Source: Herbidospora cretacea
GTDB lineage: Bacteria; Actinomycetota; Actinomycetes; Streptosporangiales; Streptosporangiaceae
NCBI RefSeq assembly: GCF_001570605.1
Contig: NZ_BBXG01000003.1
Span: 270,858-334,857 of the forward strand
Length of the DNA stretch: 64,000 bases
Reading direction: 5' to 3'
The notes under the pieces are model-generated. The model saw nothing but the letters and a program-made list of their open reading frames with translations, did no database searches and had not been told where the DNA came from. Numbering within the stretch: position 1 is the stretch's first letter; each line of letters opens with the position of its first letter. Shown in pieces: positions 43,091 to 51,882 of this stretch. The position numbers and the translations under genes were made by a program.

Positions 43091-43806
43091 GATTCGCGAT
43101 CAGCACCCTCGGGCTGCCGGGGGCGTCGCTGTCCGAGGCGGTCGAGGTGGCCGTGCGCCATCACGTCGACGGGCTCGAACTGCGGCTGCACGAGGACATG
43201 CCGCTGGACCGCGACCCCAGGGAGGCCGGTCTGGAGGTGGTCGCCGTCTGCGGATACGTCAGGATCGCCGAACCCGGGCCCGACGACGCCGTGGTCGCCG
43301 CCCTGCGGGAGCAGCTCGCGCTCGCCGACCGGTTCGGGGCGCTCGGGGTCCGGGTGTTCCCCGGCGGGCGGGACGTCGAGGCCGCGCTGCGGCGGCTGGA
43401 GGCGGTCGCGGGGGAGACGCGGGCCCGCGTGCTGGTCGAGACCCACGACCACATGCCGACCGGGGCCGCCGTGGGGGCGCTCCTCGACCGGTTCGCCAGG
43501 CCCGACGCCGCCGGGGCGATCTGGGACGTCCTCCATCCCTGGCGGAACGGCGAAGACCCGGCCGCCACCTTCGAGGCGCTCCGGGGGCATCTCGCGTACG
43601 TCCAGATCAAGGACGCCGCCGGCACCACGCCCCGGCCGATGGGGCTGGGGGAGGTGCCGCTGGACGTCGTCGCCGGCCTGCTGCGCGGCTATCCGGGATG
43701 GGTTTCCCTGGAGTGGGAGAAGGCCTGGCATCCCGATGTCGAGCCGCTGGAGGAGGTCATCCCGGGAGCCCGGGAGTGGGTTCGATCCATCGCGCGTAGC
43801 GGCTGA
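43087..43806 (+). CDS. Sugar phosphate isomerase/epimerase-type TIM-barrel protein (A)
   Basis: A 239-aa AP-endonuclease-2-like TIM barrel. Visible barrel features are MRFAISTLGLPG, VDGLELRLHED, LVETHDHMPTG with acidic and histidine metal ligands, WDVLHPWRNGEDP, YVQIKDA and SLEWEKAWHP. A divalent metal-dependent isomerase or epimerase (or lyase/hydrolase) reaction on a keto-sugar is likely. It is translationally coupled to the LacI gene and overlaps the convergent paralogue by 50 bp. Confidence 0.85.
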   Translation: MRFAISTLGLPGASLSEAVEVAVRHHVDGLELRLHEDMPLDRDPREAGLEVVAVCGYVRIAEPGPDDAVVAALREQLALADRFGALGVRVFPGGRDVEAALRRLEAVAGETRARVLVETHDHMPTGAAVGALLDRFARPDAAGAIWDVLHPWRNGEDPAATFEALRGHLAYVQIKDAAGTTPRPMGLGEVPLDVVAGLLRGYPGWVSLEWEKAWHPDVEPLEEVIPGAREWVRSIARSG

Positions 43807-44587
43807 CCATCTCCGCCATGACCTCGTCGGGGTCCCTCGCCCAGACGTCGGCGTTGAAGATCTCGACCTCGATGTCGCCGTCGTACCCGGCCTTGCGGAC
43901 CGCCTCGGTCAGCGGGCCGAAGTCGATCACGCCGTCGCCCATCATGCCCCGGCCCAGCAGGACGTCGGCCGGGAGCGGGACCAGGAAGTCGCAGACCTGG
44001 TAGCTGAAGATCTTGGCGCGGGCGATCTCGGCGAGGACCTCCGGGTCCCACCACACGTGGAAGGTGTCGACGACCACCCCGACGTTGCCGAAGGGCTCGG
44101 CCAGGTCGTTGGCCTGCTTCAGGGTGCTGAGGACGGCCCGGTCGGCGCAGTAGACGGGGTGGAGGGGTTCGAGCGCCAGACGTACCCCGGCCTCGGCGGC
44201 GTAGGGGGCGAGGACCTGGAGGGACTCCGCGACCCTGGCCCGCGCGGCGGGGAGGTCCCTGGAGATCTCCCCCAGGGGTTCGCCGGGGACCACGCCCGGG
44301 AGGCCGCCGACGACCATGACCAGGCAGGAGGCGTTCAGCGCCGCCGCCTCGTCGATGGCGCGGCGGTTGTCGTCGAGGGCGTCGCCGCCGGTCAGGAAGC
44401 CGCCCCGGCAGAGGGAGGAGACGCGCAGGCCCGCGTCGCGAACGAGCCTCACCGACTCGGCCAGGCCCTGCTCGGCGACGTTCTGCCGCCACAGGCCGAT
44501 GGCCTCGACGCCGTGCCGGGCGCAGCCGTCCACGGCCTCGCGGACGGTCCAGCGCCTGGTGGTCCACTGGTTCAGGGACAGCGTCAC
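43757..44587 (-). CDS. Sugar phosphate isomerase/epimerase-type TIM-barrel protein (B)
   Basis: A 276-aa second member of the same superfamily, only distantly similar to copy A. It starts MTLSLNQWTTRRWTVREAV; metal-site regions include LALEPLHPVY, VVVDTFHVWWDP, YQVCDF and DGDIEVEIFNAD. It is the last gene of the operon Gfo/Idh/MocA, DUF993, epimerase, with a GTGA overlap to DUF993. The enzyme probably acts on the product of the oxidoreductase. Substrate unknown. Confidence 0.85.
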   Translation of the reverse strand: MTLSLNQWTTRRWTVREAVDGCARHGVEAIGLWRQNVAEQGLAESVRLVRDAGLRVSSLCRGGFLTGGDALDDNRRAIDEAAALNASCLVMVVGGLPGVVPGEPLGEISRDLPAARARVAESLQVLAPYAAEAGVRLALEPLHPVYCADRAVLSTLKQANDLAEPFGNVGVVVDTFHVWWDPEVLAEIARAKIFSYQVCDFLVPLPADVLLGRGMMGDGVIDFGPLTEAVRKAGYDGDIEVEIFNADVWARDPDEVMAEMVSRYARWIEPTPGLPG

Positions 44588-45633
44588 CGGCCGTACACCG
44601 CCTTCAGCGACCGCAGGCGGGCGGCGGCGAGGTCGGGGTCGGCGATCAGGCCGGCGCGCTCGGCCAGGCGGTGGACCTCGATCAGGTGGGGGAGCGACCG
44701 GGCCGCCTGGGCGCCGTTGATCATGACGAAGGCGTCCTGGTGGCCGTTGAGCCAGGCCAGGAAGACCAGGCCGGTCTTGTAGTGGAAGGTGGGGGCCTCG
44801 AAGATCTTCCTGGACAGGTCGACGGTCGGGGCCATGATGCGGTCGTACGCCGCCAGGTCGCCGTCGTCGAGGGCGGTGAGCGCGGCCGAGGCGGCGGGGG
44901 CGATGGCGTCGAAGATGCCGAGCAGCGCGTGGGAGCCCGACTTGATCAGCGACGGATAGTTGAAGTCGTCGCCGGTGTAGAGACGCACCCCCTCGGGGAG
45001 CGCGGCCCGCAGGGCGATCTCGTGGTCCTCGTCGAGGAGCGAGACCTTCACGCCCTCGATCCTGCCGGCGTTCTCCCTGACCAGGGTCAGGAACTCGGCG
45101 GTCGCCTTCTCGATGTCGGCGGAACCCCAGTAGCCCGCCAGGTTCGGGTCGAACATCTCGCCGAGCCAGTGGAGGATCGCCGGGCGGTCGACCTCGGCCA
45201 GCAGGCGGCCGTAGACCGTGTGGTAGTCCTCCGGGTGCCGCGCGAGCGCCGCGAGCTGGCGGGACGCCATGATGATCACCCCGGCGCCGGCCTCCTGGAC
45301 GGTGGCGATCTGCTCCAGGTAGGCGTCGAGGACGCCGGCCAGGTCGTGGGGGCCGGTCAGCTGGTCGGTCCCGGCGCCGCACGCCACCAGGCCGGGGGCC
45401 TCGGCCGCGCTCAGCCTGATCAGCTCACGGGTCGCGGCCCAGTCGAGACCGGCGTTGCGCTGGGCGGTGTCCATGGCGTCGGCGACGCGGAACCCGTGGG
45501 ACCACAGGTGGCGGCGGAACCGCAGCGTGGCCTCCCAGTCGACCGCGGCCGGTCTGCCGGGGGTGTTGTCGGCGAGGGGGTCGGCCACGACGTGCGCGGC
45601 GGCGTACACGACCCGGCTCTTGAAGCTCTTCAC
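44584..45633 (-). CDS. DUF993 protein, dihydrodipicolinate synthase-like aldolase fold
   Basis: A 349-aa protein of the DUF993 family, related to the DHDPS/NAL aldolase superfamily. A TIM barrel is suggested by RVADAMDTAQRNAGLDW, GVIIMASRQLAAL, ILHWLGEMFDP and the lysine segment RIEGVKVSLLDEDHE, followed by GVRLYTGDDFNYP. A Schiff-base lysine is plausible at GVKVS, but this is inferred. Both ends have GTGA-type overlaps with operon neighbours, so all three enzymes are coupled. It probably cleaves or forms a C-C bond in the unknown sugar pathway. Confidence 0.82.
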   Translation of the reverse strand: MKSFKSRVVYAAAHVVADPLADNTPGRPAAVDWEATLRFRRHLWSHGFRVADAMDTAQRNAGLDWAATRELIRLSAAEAPGLVACGAGTDQLTGPHDLAGVLDAYLEQIATVQEAGAGVIIMASRQLAALARHPEDYHTVYGRLLAEVDRPAILHWLGEMFDPNLAGYWGSADIEKATAEFLTLVRENAGRIEGVKVSLLDEDHEIALRAALPEGVRLYTGDDFNYPSLIKSGSHALLGIFDAIAPAASAALTALDDGDLAAYDRIMAPTVDLSRKIFEAPTFHYKTGLVFLAWLNGHQDAFVMINGAQAARSLPHLIEVHRLAERAGLIADPDLAAARLRSLKAVYGR

Positions 45634-46766
45634 GAGGTCACCGCGACCCTGCGGCCCTCGGCCGCCGAGCGCAGGCCGAGCTCGGCGAGCAGGACCCCGC
45701 GCGCGCCCGAGCGCAGGGTGTAGGGGAACGGCTCGTCGTCGGCCACGTGGCGGACGAACCGCTCCCACTGGACCTTGAAGCCGTTGTCGAACTCGGTGTT
45801 GTCGGGGACCTCCTGCCAGCCGTCGCGGAAGTCGGCCGTGGCGGGCAGGTCGGGGTTCCAGACCGGCTTGGGAGTGGCGCTCCGGTGCTGTACGCGGCAG
45901 TTGCGCAGCCCGGCGACCGCGCTGCCGTGGGTGCCGTCGACCTGGAACTCCACCAGCTCGTCGCGGTTCACCCGGACCGCCCACGACGAGTTGATCTGCG
46001 CGACCGCGCCGCCGCCGAGTTCGAAGATCGCGTACGCGGCGTCGTCGGCGGTCGCCTTGTAGGCCTGGCCGCGCTCGTCCCAGCGCTCCGGGATGTGGGT
46101 CGTGACGTGGGCGTACACGGAGTTCACCGGGCCGAACAGGTTCTCCAGCACATAGGCCCAGTGGGGGAACATGTCGAGCGTGATCCCGCCGCCGTCGTCG
46201 GCGCGGTAGTTCCACGACGGGCGCTGGGCGGCCTGCCAGTCGCCCTCGAACACCCAGTAGCCGAACTCGCCGCGGACGGACAGGATCCGCCCGAAGAAAC
46301 CGCCGTCGATCAGCCGCTTCAGCTTCAGCAGGCCCGGCAGGAACAGTTTGTCCTGGACGACGCCGTTCTTGACCCCCGCCGTCTCGGCCTCCCGCGCCAG
46401 GTCGAGGGCCTCGGCGGAGGTCTCGGCGGTCGGCTTCTCGCAGTAGACGTGCTTGCCCGCCGCGATGGCCTTCCGGGTCGCGGCGACCCGCGCCTGGGTG
46501 ATCTGGGCGTCGAAGTAGATCGTGTTGGCCGCGTCGGACAGGGCCGTGTCGAGGTCGGTGGTCCAGTCGGCGATGTCGTGCCGCGCCGCGAGGTCCTGGA
46601 GCTTGGCCTCGCTGCGGCCGACCAGGACCGGCCGCAGCCGCACCCGCCTCCCGTCGGCGAGGGTCACCCCGCCCCCGGCGTTGATCGCCAGCACCGACCG
46701 CACCAGATGCTGCCGGTATCCCATCCGCCCGGTGACCCCGTTCATCACCACGCCGAGCTCGGTCAT
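45630..46766 (-). CDS. Gfo/Idh/MocA family oxidoreductase
   Basis: A 378-aa NAD(P)-dependent sugar dehydrogenase. The N-terminal Rossmann region contains GVVMNGVTGRMGYRQ and the family hallmark HVYCEKPTAET (about 122-132); the C-terminal substrate domain has GGGITLDMFPHWAYVLENL with the active-site D and H. GAGGAG precedes the ATG at 46766. First gene of the minus-strand operon; the LacI-type operator is 19 bp upstream. It may make a keto-sugar for the epimerase-like proteins. Confidence 0.9.
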   Translation of the reverse strand: MTELGVVMNGVTGRMGYRQHLVRSVLAINAGGGVTLADGRRVRLRPVLVGRSEAKLQDLAARHDIADWTTDLDTALSDAANTIYFDAQITQARVAATRKAIAAGKHVYCEKPTAETSAEALDLAREAETAGVKNGVVQDKLFLPGLLKLKRLIDGGFFGRILSVRGEFGYWVFEGDWQAAQRPSWNYRADDGGGITLDMFPHWAYVLENLFGPVNSVYAHVTTHIPERWDERGQAYKATADDAAYAIFELGGGAVAQINSSWAVRVNRDELVEFQVDGTHGSAVAGLRNCRVQHRSATPKPVWNPDLPATADFRDGWQEVPDNTEFDNGFKVQWERFVRHVADDEPFPYTLRSGARGVLLAELGLRSAAEGRRVAVTS

Positions 46767-46784
46767 GTGTTGCTCCTCGTGACT

Positions 46785-46798
46785 GGAAAGCGCTTTCC
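46785..46798. promoter_or_regulatory. LacI-type operator in the divergent promoter region
   Basis: GGAAAGCGCTTTCC is a perfect 14-bp palindrome, 19 bp from the oxidoreductase start and 48 bp from the GH13 start. One bound dimer could repress both directions. It nearly repeats the site before the LacI gene. Confidence 0.8.
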
Positions 46799-46845
46799 GC
46801 ACGGTACCTGATTAACTAGGCAAACGACCAGCCAAAAGGGAGTAC

Positions 46846-48393
46846 GTGTTGAGTCAGTGGTGGCGTGACGCAGTCGTTTACCAGGTCTACCCGCGCAGCT
46901 TCGCCGACGGCGACGGCGACGGCACCGGCGACTTCGCCGGGGCGCTCGCCCGGCTGCCCTATCTGGCCGACCTCGGCGTCGAGGCCGTCTGGTTCTCGCC
47001 CTTCTACCCCTCGCCCCTGGCCGACGGCGGCTACGACGTGGCCGACTACTGCGACGTCGACCCCCGCTTCGGCACCCTGGCCGACTTCGACGCCTTCGTC
47101 GCGGCGGCGGCCGAGCGCGGCATCCGGGTGATCGTCGACATCGTGCCCAACCACTGCTCCTCGGCCCACCCCGCCTTCCAGGCCGCCCTGGAGGCCGGCC
47201 GGGGCAGCCCCGAGCGCGACCTGTTCATGTTCCGCGACAAGCCCAACAACTGGCAGTCGATCTTCGGCGGCCCGGCCTGGACGCAGGTCGAGGACGGCCA
47301 GTGGTACCTGCACCTGTTCGACTCCTCCCAGCCCGACTTCAACTGGCAGAACCCGGCCGTCCCGGCGATGTTCGAGAAGGTCATCCGGTTCTGGCTCGAC
47401 CGGGGCGTGGCCGGGCTGCGGGTCGACGTGGCCCACGGCCTGTTCAAGGACCCCTCGCTGCCCGACGTGGCCGACCCGGCCCCGTCCGACCGGCCCTCGC
47501 CGTGGTTCCACCGGCCCGAGCTCATCGGCCACTACGCCTCGTGGCGGGCCATCCTCGACTCCTACCCGCCCGACGTCTTCCCCGGCGAGCGCACGGCGGT
47601 GGGCGAGTTCTGGGGCACCGAGATCACCCACCTGGAGCCCTACTTCCGCCCCGGCGGCATGCCGCAGGCCTTCAACTTCTTCCTGTTCCAGACCGCCTGG
47701 GACGCCGCGGCCCTCAAGCACACCATCACGACCTCGATCGGCCTGGCCGCCGAGTCCGACGTCGTCGCCCCCTGGGTGATCAGCAACCACGACGTGGTGC
47801 GCCCCGTCACCCGCTACGGCGGCGGCCCGCTGGCCACCCGCGACCTCGACGTCGACCTGGACCTGGGCACCCGCCGGGCCCGCGCGGCGGCGCTGCTGCT
47901 GCTCGCCCTCCCCGGCTCGGCCTACGTCTACCAGGGCGAGGAGCTCGGCCTCCCCGAGGTCATCGACATCGCCGACAACTTCCGCGACGACCCCGTCTTC
48001 CACCGCACCGCCGGCGCCCGCCTCGGCCGCGACGGCTGCCGCGTCCCCATCCCCTGGTCCGGTACGGCCAAGCCCTACGGCTTCACCGAAGGGGAGTCGA
48101 CCTGGCTGCCCCAGCCGACCACCTGGGCCCCGCTCACCGTGGAGGCCCAGCGGTCCGACCCCGGCTCGACCTTGAACCTCTACAAGCGCGCCATCGCCGC
48201 CCGCCCGCGCGGGGGCGCGTTCACCTGGCTCGACCAAGGCGACGAGGTGATCGCCTTCAGCCGGGGCGACGGGTTCACCTGCGTGGTCAACCTGGGCGCG
48301 GCGACGGTCCCGCTGACCGGCGAGGTCGTCCTGTCGAGCGGCCCGCTGGACGGCGGCCTGCCCCAGGACACGGCGGTGTGGCTCCGCTCATAG
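46846..48393 (+). CDS. GH13 alpha-glucosidase-type glycoside hydrolase
   Basis: A 515-aa cytoplasmic alpha-amylase family enzyme (no signal peptide). It starts WWRDAVVYQVYPRSF, and the conserved regions follow: DIVPNHCS, GLRVDVAHG with nucleophile D194, AVGEFWG with acid/base E254 and ISNHDVVR with D316. The pattern fits alpha-1,4 or alpha-1,6 glucosidases acting on short oligosaccharides. GGGAG lies 4-5 nt before the GTG. It shares a LacI-type operator with the divergent oxidoreductase operon, so the imported substrate is probably an alpha-glucoside. No transporter is in the locus. Confidence 0.92.
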   Translation: MLSQWWRDAVVYQVYPRSFADGDGDGTGDFAGALARLPYLADLGVEAVWFSPFYPSPLADGGYDVADYCDVDPRFGTLADFDAFVAAAAERGIRVIVDIVPNHCSSAHPAFQAALEAGRGSPERDLFMFRDKPNNWQSIFGGPAWTQVEDGQWYLHLFDSSQPDFNWQNPAVPAMFEKVIRFWLDRGVAGLRVDVAHGLFKDPSLPDVADPAPSDRPSPWFHRPELIGHYASWRAILDSYPPDVFPGERTAVGEFWGTEITHLEPYFRPGGMPQAFNFFLFQTAWDAAALKHTITTSIGLAAESDVVAPWVISNHDVVRPVTRYGGGPLATRDLDVDLDLGTRRARAAALLLLALPGSAYVYQGEELGLPEVIDIADNFRDDPVFHRTAGARLGRDGCRVPIPWSGTAKPYGFTEGESTWLPQPTTWAPLTVEAQRSDPGSTLNLYKRAIAARPRGGAFTWLDQGDEVIAFSRGDGFTCVVNLGAATVPLTGEVVLSSGPLDGGLPQDTAVWLRS

Positions 48394-48440
48394 CCCGCTC
48401 GACGGTGTCCCGCTGCTGGGGCCGTGCCTTCGAACGCTGC

Positions 48441-48475
48441 GCTCGCCTCCGGAGTTGTCTCCAGGGGCGAGCGTT
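48441..48475 (+). terminator. Terminator after the GH13 gene
   Basis: GCTCGCCTC and GGGGCGAGC pair over 9 bp (one wobble) at 48441-48449 and 48464-48472, followed by GTTT. Outer bases (AACGC/GCGTT) can extend the stem imperfectly. Confidence 0.65.
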
Positions 48476-48614
48476 TCCATATGGCCAGAATTCCAGTGAC
48501 TGTCGATATGGGCAAAGTCGCGGCCATGGGGTTGTGGCCCCCAGGGAGGCTTGACCTCGGGTGGTGTGAAAAACACTCTTACAGAAGGTGCGATTACAGG
48601 CGAAGGGTATTTCG

Positions 48615-49184
48615 GTGACCTTGAAGATAATGCGCGTCCTAGCTTTATTGCTTGTGGTGCCGTTTATTGCCGCATGCCCGAATCAAGTCAACCCGGCCAC
48701 GCCTGATGTCACGCCGCCCACGCTCGGGCTCGACGCGCACAACATCCCGGTGCAGCCTGGGGCCCCGTCGCAGTCCAGTCCGGAAACGATCACTCCAGAC
48801 TGCTGTGACCTCGACAGAATCGTGAAGCCTGGCACTATCACTCTGATAGCCGGGGCGGTCGACAAGGAAAGTGGACTGCGCTCTGTGTCTATATGGGTGG
48901 TGAACTCATCGGCGACATGCGTCGATGCCAATGGGATAGCGACCAAGTCTGGCCCTGGGCTGGTTGGCGGTCCGGCGGCGCGGAACCCTTCGACCACTGC
49001 ACCGTCACCCGTCGCTTCCACCGCTCCCGACCAGCTCATCGTTTCCTATAACGTTGTTATCGCAGCGCGTCCGGCGGGGTGCGTGCAATATTTCTCTAAT
49101 AGGGACGTGTACGCGGAGGCGGAGAATTCGGCCGGGAAGAAAGTACAGACGAAGCGATTCGGTTTTAGCTTGAAGGTTACCTGA
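48615..49184 (+). CDS. Putative lipoprotein in a lower-GC patch
   Basis: A 189-aa protein from this GTG. The start TLKIMRVLALLLVVPFIAAC is a type II signal peptide with a FIAAC lipobox. The mature part has a Thr/Pro-rich stretch, several cysteines and a beta-rich core (GTITLIAGAVDKESGLRSVSIWVVN, split here as one conserved-looking unit) that recalls Ig-like domains with DxxSGL motifs. AAGGG lies 7 nt before the GTG. GC is clearly lower than the surrounding genes and an IS remnant follows, so it was probably acquired. Function unknown. Confidence 0.65.
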   Translation: MTLKIMRVLALLLVVPFIAACPNQVNPATPDVTPPTLGLDAHNIPVQPGAPSQSSPETITPDCCDLDRIVKPGTITLIAGAVDKESGLRSVSIWVVNSSATCVDANGIATKSGPGLVGGPAARNPSTTAPSPVASTAPDQLIVSYNVVIAARPAGCVQYFSNRDVYAEAENSAGKKVQTKRFGFSLKVT

Positions 49185-49510
49185 ACCGGGCCTCGGAATA
49201 TCGCAACGAAAGGGAGGCTTCAGGTGTCTCTGTAGTGAAGTCTTTCAGAGGTCGGCAAGGGAATGGCTGGCATCGCTGTGCCGGTCGGTGGCTTTCGGGT
49301 GCACGATGGAACCACAGTCCTAAGCCGACTGCTCCCACCTGCGCCATCAAGAGATCCGACACGCGATCCTCGACTTTGCTGACCAGAAACAATCGGTCCA
49401 CTGAGGACGGGCATGGCCACCCGCTATGACGAACGCGGTTACATTTTTGTCGGCACGGTCACTGTCGCAACGCCGTCATTTGGCTCCGCACCCCATCCAA
49501 GAAACAGGTC
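49185..49510. other. Non-coding interval with an IS relic
   Basis: Apart from the transposase remnant near its right end, no gene is seen. Composition is less GC-rich than the flanks. Confidence 0.55.
49413..49492 (+). pseudogene. IS5-type transposase 3'-end remnant
   Basis: Reading from 49413 gives ATRYDERGYIFVGTVTVA, and after a frame change between about 49462 and 49471 gives AVIWLRT. Together these match the usual C terminus of IS5-family transposases (TRYDKRGYxFxGT...IVIWLR). The rest of the element and any terminal repeats are not recognisable. It marks an old insertion. Confidence 0.65.
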
Positions 49511-50737
49511 CTAGATCTCGCCTTTAGTCTCAAGGCGTTGGAGCGCTCGGGACATCGGGTGGGCCGCCAGGCTGATCTGCCACTCGCGGGCGCCCAGTGC
49601 CCGCAGGCGCTCGGCCAGGGCCTCCTCGTCGAGGTCTTCCGGGGGCTCCCAGGTCAGCCGGCGGACCGCGTCGGGCTGGAGGAGGTTCTCGGTCGGCATG
49701 CGGTGTTCGTCGGCCAGGGCGGCGACGACCGCGCGGGCGGCGGCCAGGCGTTTGGCGGCGGCCGGGTCGCGGTCGGCCCAGCGGTTGGCCGGGGGCGGGC
49801 CGTCGCCGGGGCCGAGAGGCTGGGGGAGCTCGCTCTCGGGCATCGTGCGGCCGCGGGTGATGGCGGCGAGCCATTCGCGCAGGTGGCGGCGGGCGCTGCG
49901 GCCGGTGAACGGCGGGATCTCGGTCAGCGCCTTGGTCGTGCGGGGCTGGTCGAGGGCCGCCTGGACGATCGCCGAGTCGGGCAGCACGCGGCCCGGGGCG
50001 AGGTCGGTCTCCCGGGCCAGGGAGTCGCGGAGGGTCCACAGCTCGCGCACGACCGCCAGGCCGCGCAGCGCGCGGACGCGGTGGATGCCGCTGGTGCGCC
50101 GCCACGGGTCGGTGCGCGGGGGAGCCGAGGGGGCGGTGAGGATGGCGGCGAACTCCTCCAGCGCCCAGTCGAGCTTGCCGGTCTCGGTCAGCTCGGCGTG
50201 GAGGGCGTCGCGCAGCTCGATCAGGACCTCGACGTCGAGGGCGGCGTAGCGGAGCCAGTCCTCGGGGAGCGGGCGGGTCGACCAGTCGGCGGCCGAGTGG
50301 CCCTTCACCAGGCCGAAGCCCAGGACGACCTCGACCATGGTGCCGAGGCCGACGCGTTCGTAGCCGAGCAGCCGGCCGGCCAGCTCAGTGTCGAACAGGC
50401 GTCGCGGGCGGAAACCGATCTCGGCCAGGCAGGGCAGGTCCTGGGTGGCGGCGTGGAGCACGACCTCGGCGCCGGACAGCGCGGCGTCGAGGCCGGACAG
50501 GTCGGGGCAGGCGATCGGGTCGATGAGCGCGCTCCCACTGCCCGCCCGCCGGAGCTGCACGAGGTAGGCCCGGCCGCTGTAGCGGTAGCCGGACGCCCTC
50601 TCGGCGTCGACGGCCACCGGGCCGGTCCCGCCCGCGAACGCGTCTACGGCCGCCGCGAGGTCGGCGGCCTCCGCTATGACGGGCGGAATCCCTTCGCGTG
50701 GTTCCAGCAGAGGCTGAACGGCTGTCTCATCGGTCAC
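49511..50737 (-). CDS. rnd: Ribonuclease D-like 3'-5' exonuclease with HRDC domain
   Basis: A 408-aa RNase. The DEDD exonuclease domain has VAVDAERASGYRYSGRAYLVQL (first acidic pair D and E), the later DLPCLAEIG region, and DWSTRPLPEDWLRYAALDVEVL with the Y and D of motif III. An HRDC-type helical domain (ELWTLRDSLARETDLAPGRVLPDSAI) follows. It should trim 3' ends of tRNA or other small RNAs. The GTG at 50737 overlaps the DUF3000 stop by 4 bp, so the two are coupled. A second HRDC-like C-terminal segment extends the protein beyond E. coli RNase D. Confidence 0.9.
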   Translation of the reverse strand: MTDETAVQPLLEPREGIPPVIAEAADLAAAVDAFAGGTGPVAVDAERASGYRYSGRAYLVQLRRAGSGSALIDPIACPDLSGLDAALSGAEVVLHAATQDLPCLAEIGFRPRRLFDTELAGRLLGYERVGLGTMVEVVLGFGLVKGHSAADWSTRPLPEDWLRYAALDVEVLIELRDALHAELTETGKLDWALEEFAAILTAPSAPPRTDPWRRTSGIHRVRALRGLAVVRELWTLRDSLARETDLAPGRVLPDSAIVQAALDQPRTTKALTEIPPFTGRSARRHLREWLAAITRGRTMPESELPQPLGPGDGPPPANRWADRDPAAAKRLAAARAVVAALADEHRMPTENLLQPDAVRRLTWEPPEDLDEEALAERLRALGAREWQISLAAHPMSRALQRLETKGEI

Positions 50738-51336
50738 GTACTGGTCTTCCGGTCTGTCTCTTCTTCGGTGCGTCTCGGCCGCAGGGCCGTGACGTCGGGT
50801 GGCAGGGGGGGAATCCCCGCGGCGATGCACATCAGGTCGCACCAGGCGGCGACGTGCGCGGAAAGATCCTCGTCGAGCGGCGACCATGACGCGCGCAGTT
50901 CCAGCTCAGTCGTGACGGGATCGTTGTCCTTGTTCCCGAAACCCTCCGACACCGCTCTCGTAACCGTACCTCCCGCGGCGGCGAAGCCCGCGCCGTGGGT
51001 CTCCAGCGCGTCGGTCAGCCAGCTCCACGCCACCGGGCCGAGCAGGGGGTCGGAGGTGATCTCCGGCTCCATGTCGGCGCGGACGTAGGCGACCAGCCGG
51101 AACGGGCCCTCCCAGCCGCGCTGGCCGTCGGGGTCGAACAGCATGATGAGCCGGCCCATGGCCAGTTCGTCGTCGTCGCGGTAGACCGACGCGCCCACGG
51201 CGCCCGAATAGGGGGCCAGCCGCTGCGGAGCCGGGATGTCCTCAAGCTCGATCTCGGGGCGTACGGTCGCCGGACGCAGCGTCGCCAGGGCACGGGCGAA
51301 CGCCTCGGGCGGCCCCGGGCGGTCACCGGTGGACAT
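50734..51336 (-). CDS. DUF3000 protein
   Basis: A 200-aa cytoplasmic protein of the actinobacterial DUF3000 family. Conserved parts include APQRLAPYSGAVGASVYRDDDELAMGRLIMLFDPDGQRGWEGPFRLV (given here only as the core region, about 35-80) and LGPVAWSWLTDALE. Function is unknown. Coupling to the rnd-like gene through a GTGA overlap is typical. An upstream ATG at 51396 is possible, but the later ATG fits relatives better. Confidence 0.82.
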   Translation of the reverse strand: MSTGDRPGPPEAFARALATLRPATVRPEIELEDIPAPQRLAPYSGAVGASVYRDDDELAMGRLIMLFDPDGQRGWEGPFRLVAYVRADMEPEITSDPLLGPVAWSWLTDALETHGAGFAAAGGTVTRAVSEGFGNKDNDPVTTELELRASWSPLDEDLSAHVAAWCDLMCIAAGIPPLPPDVTALRPRRTEEETDRKTST

Positions 51337-51405
51337 GACGGGCGCGCAGGCGGGTCGTGGGACGAGACGGAGCAGGGGGGAGGTCGTCGCGGTCATCGGT
51401 GGTGA

Positions 51406-51630
51406 TCAAGCCGCCGCCACCGCAAGGGCGAGACGCGGCCGGCCGGGCGCCGGCTCCTGCTCGTGTGGCGAACCCTCCCCGAAGAACAGCGCGCTCCCGC
51501 AGTTCACGCACGACCACTCGGGGCACACCTCGTGGCCCTCGTCGCAGGGCGGCTGAGTGAACTGGCGCTCGGCGTCGCAGGAGGCACACCGCTCAGTGCG
51601 GTGTTCGGGGGAACTCCACATCGAAGTCAT
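51406..51630 (-). CDS. Small zinc-ribbon-like protein
   Basis: A 74-aa protein with CASC (about 15-18), a central region with two more Cys and His (PPCDEGHEVCPEW), and CVNCG. Two CxxC knuckles suggest a zinc ribbon. AAAGGG lies before the ATG at 51630, which decides the start. It lies between DUF3000 and the divergent hemE. Function is unknown; it may bind nucleic acid or a partner protein. Confidence 0.72.
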   Translation of the reverse strand: MTSMWSSPEHRTERCASCDAERQFTQPPCDEGHEVCPEWSCVNCGSALFFGEGSPHEQEPAPGRPRLALAVAAA

Positions 51631-51882
51631 CGCCCTTTCATCGGAACCGGTGCGTCCGACGGTGGCACGTCGCGCCGACAAAACCCCGCATCGCGCTCGG
51701 CGTGTCTCGAAAGTGGTATTGGAATCGATGCCGGAGCCCCATTTGGCGAACACTTTGCCTAGAGCGGCGCTCGCGGGGCGTTTGACCGGGGTGTCGCGAG
51801 GGCCCAACGATACCGATCATTGGGTGGTCCTGTACCCGGGGTCGTGGCACGGACCGGCCTGTGAACGTGGGACTCTGGACGG

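Noticed and set aside
43757..43806. Possible frameshift joining the two TIM-barrel epimerase genes
   Set aside because: They are on opposite strands, each complete, and merely overlap tail to tail.
49235..49429. Small ORFs in the interval before rnd as genes
   Set aside because: No ribosome site and no plausible protein; the region is better explained by an IS remnant in another frame.
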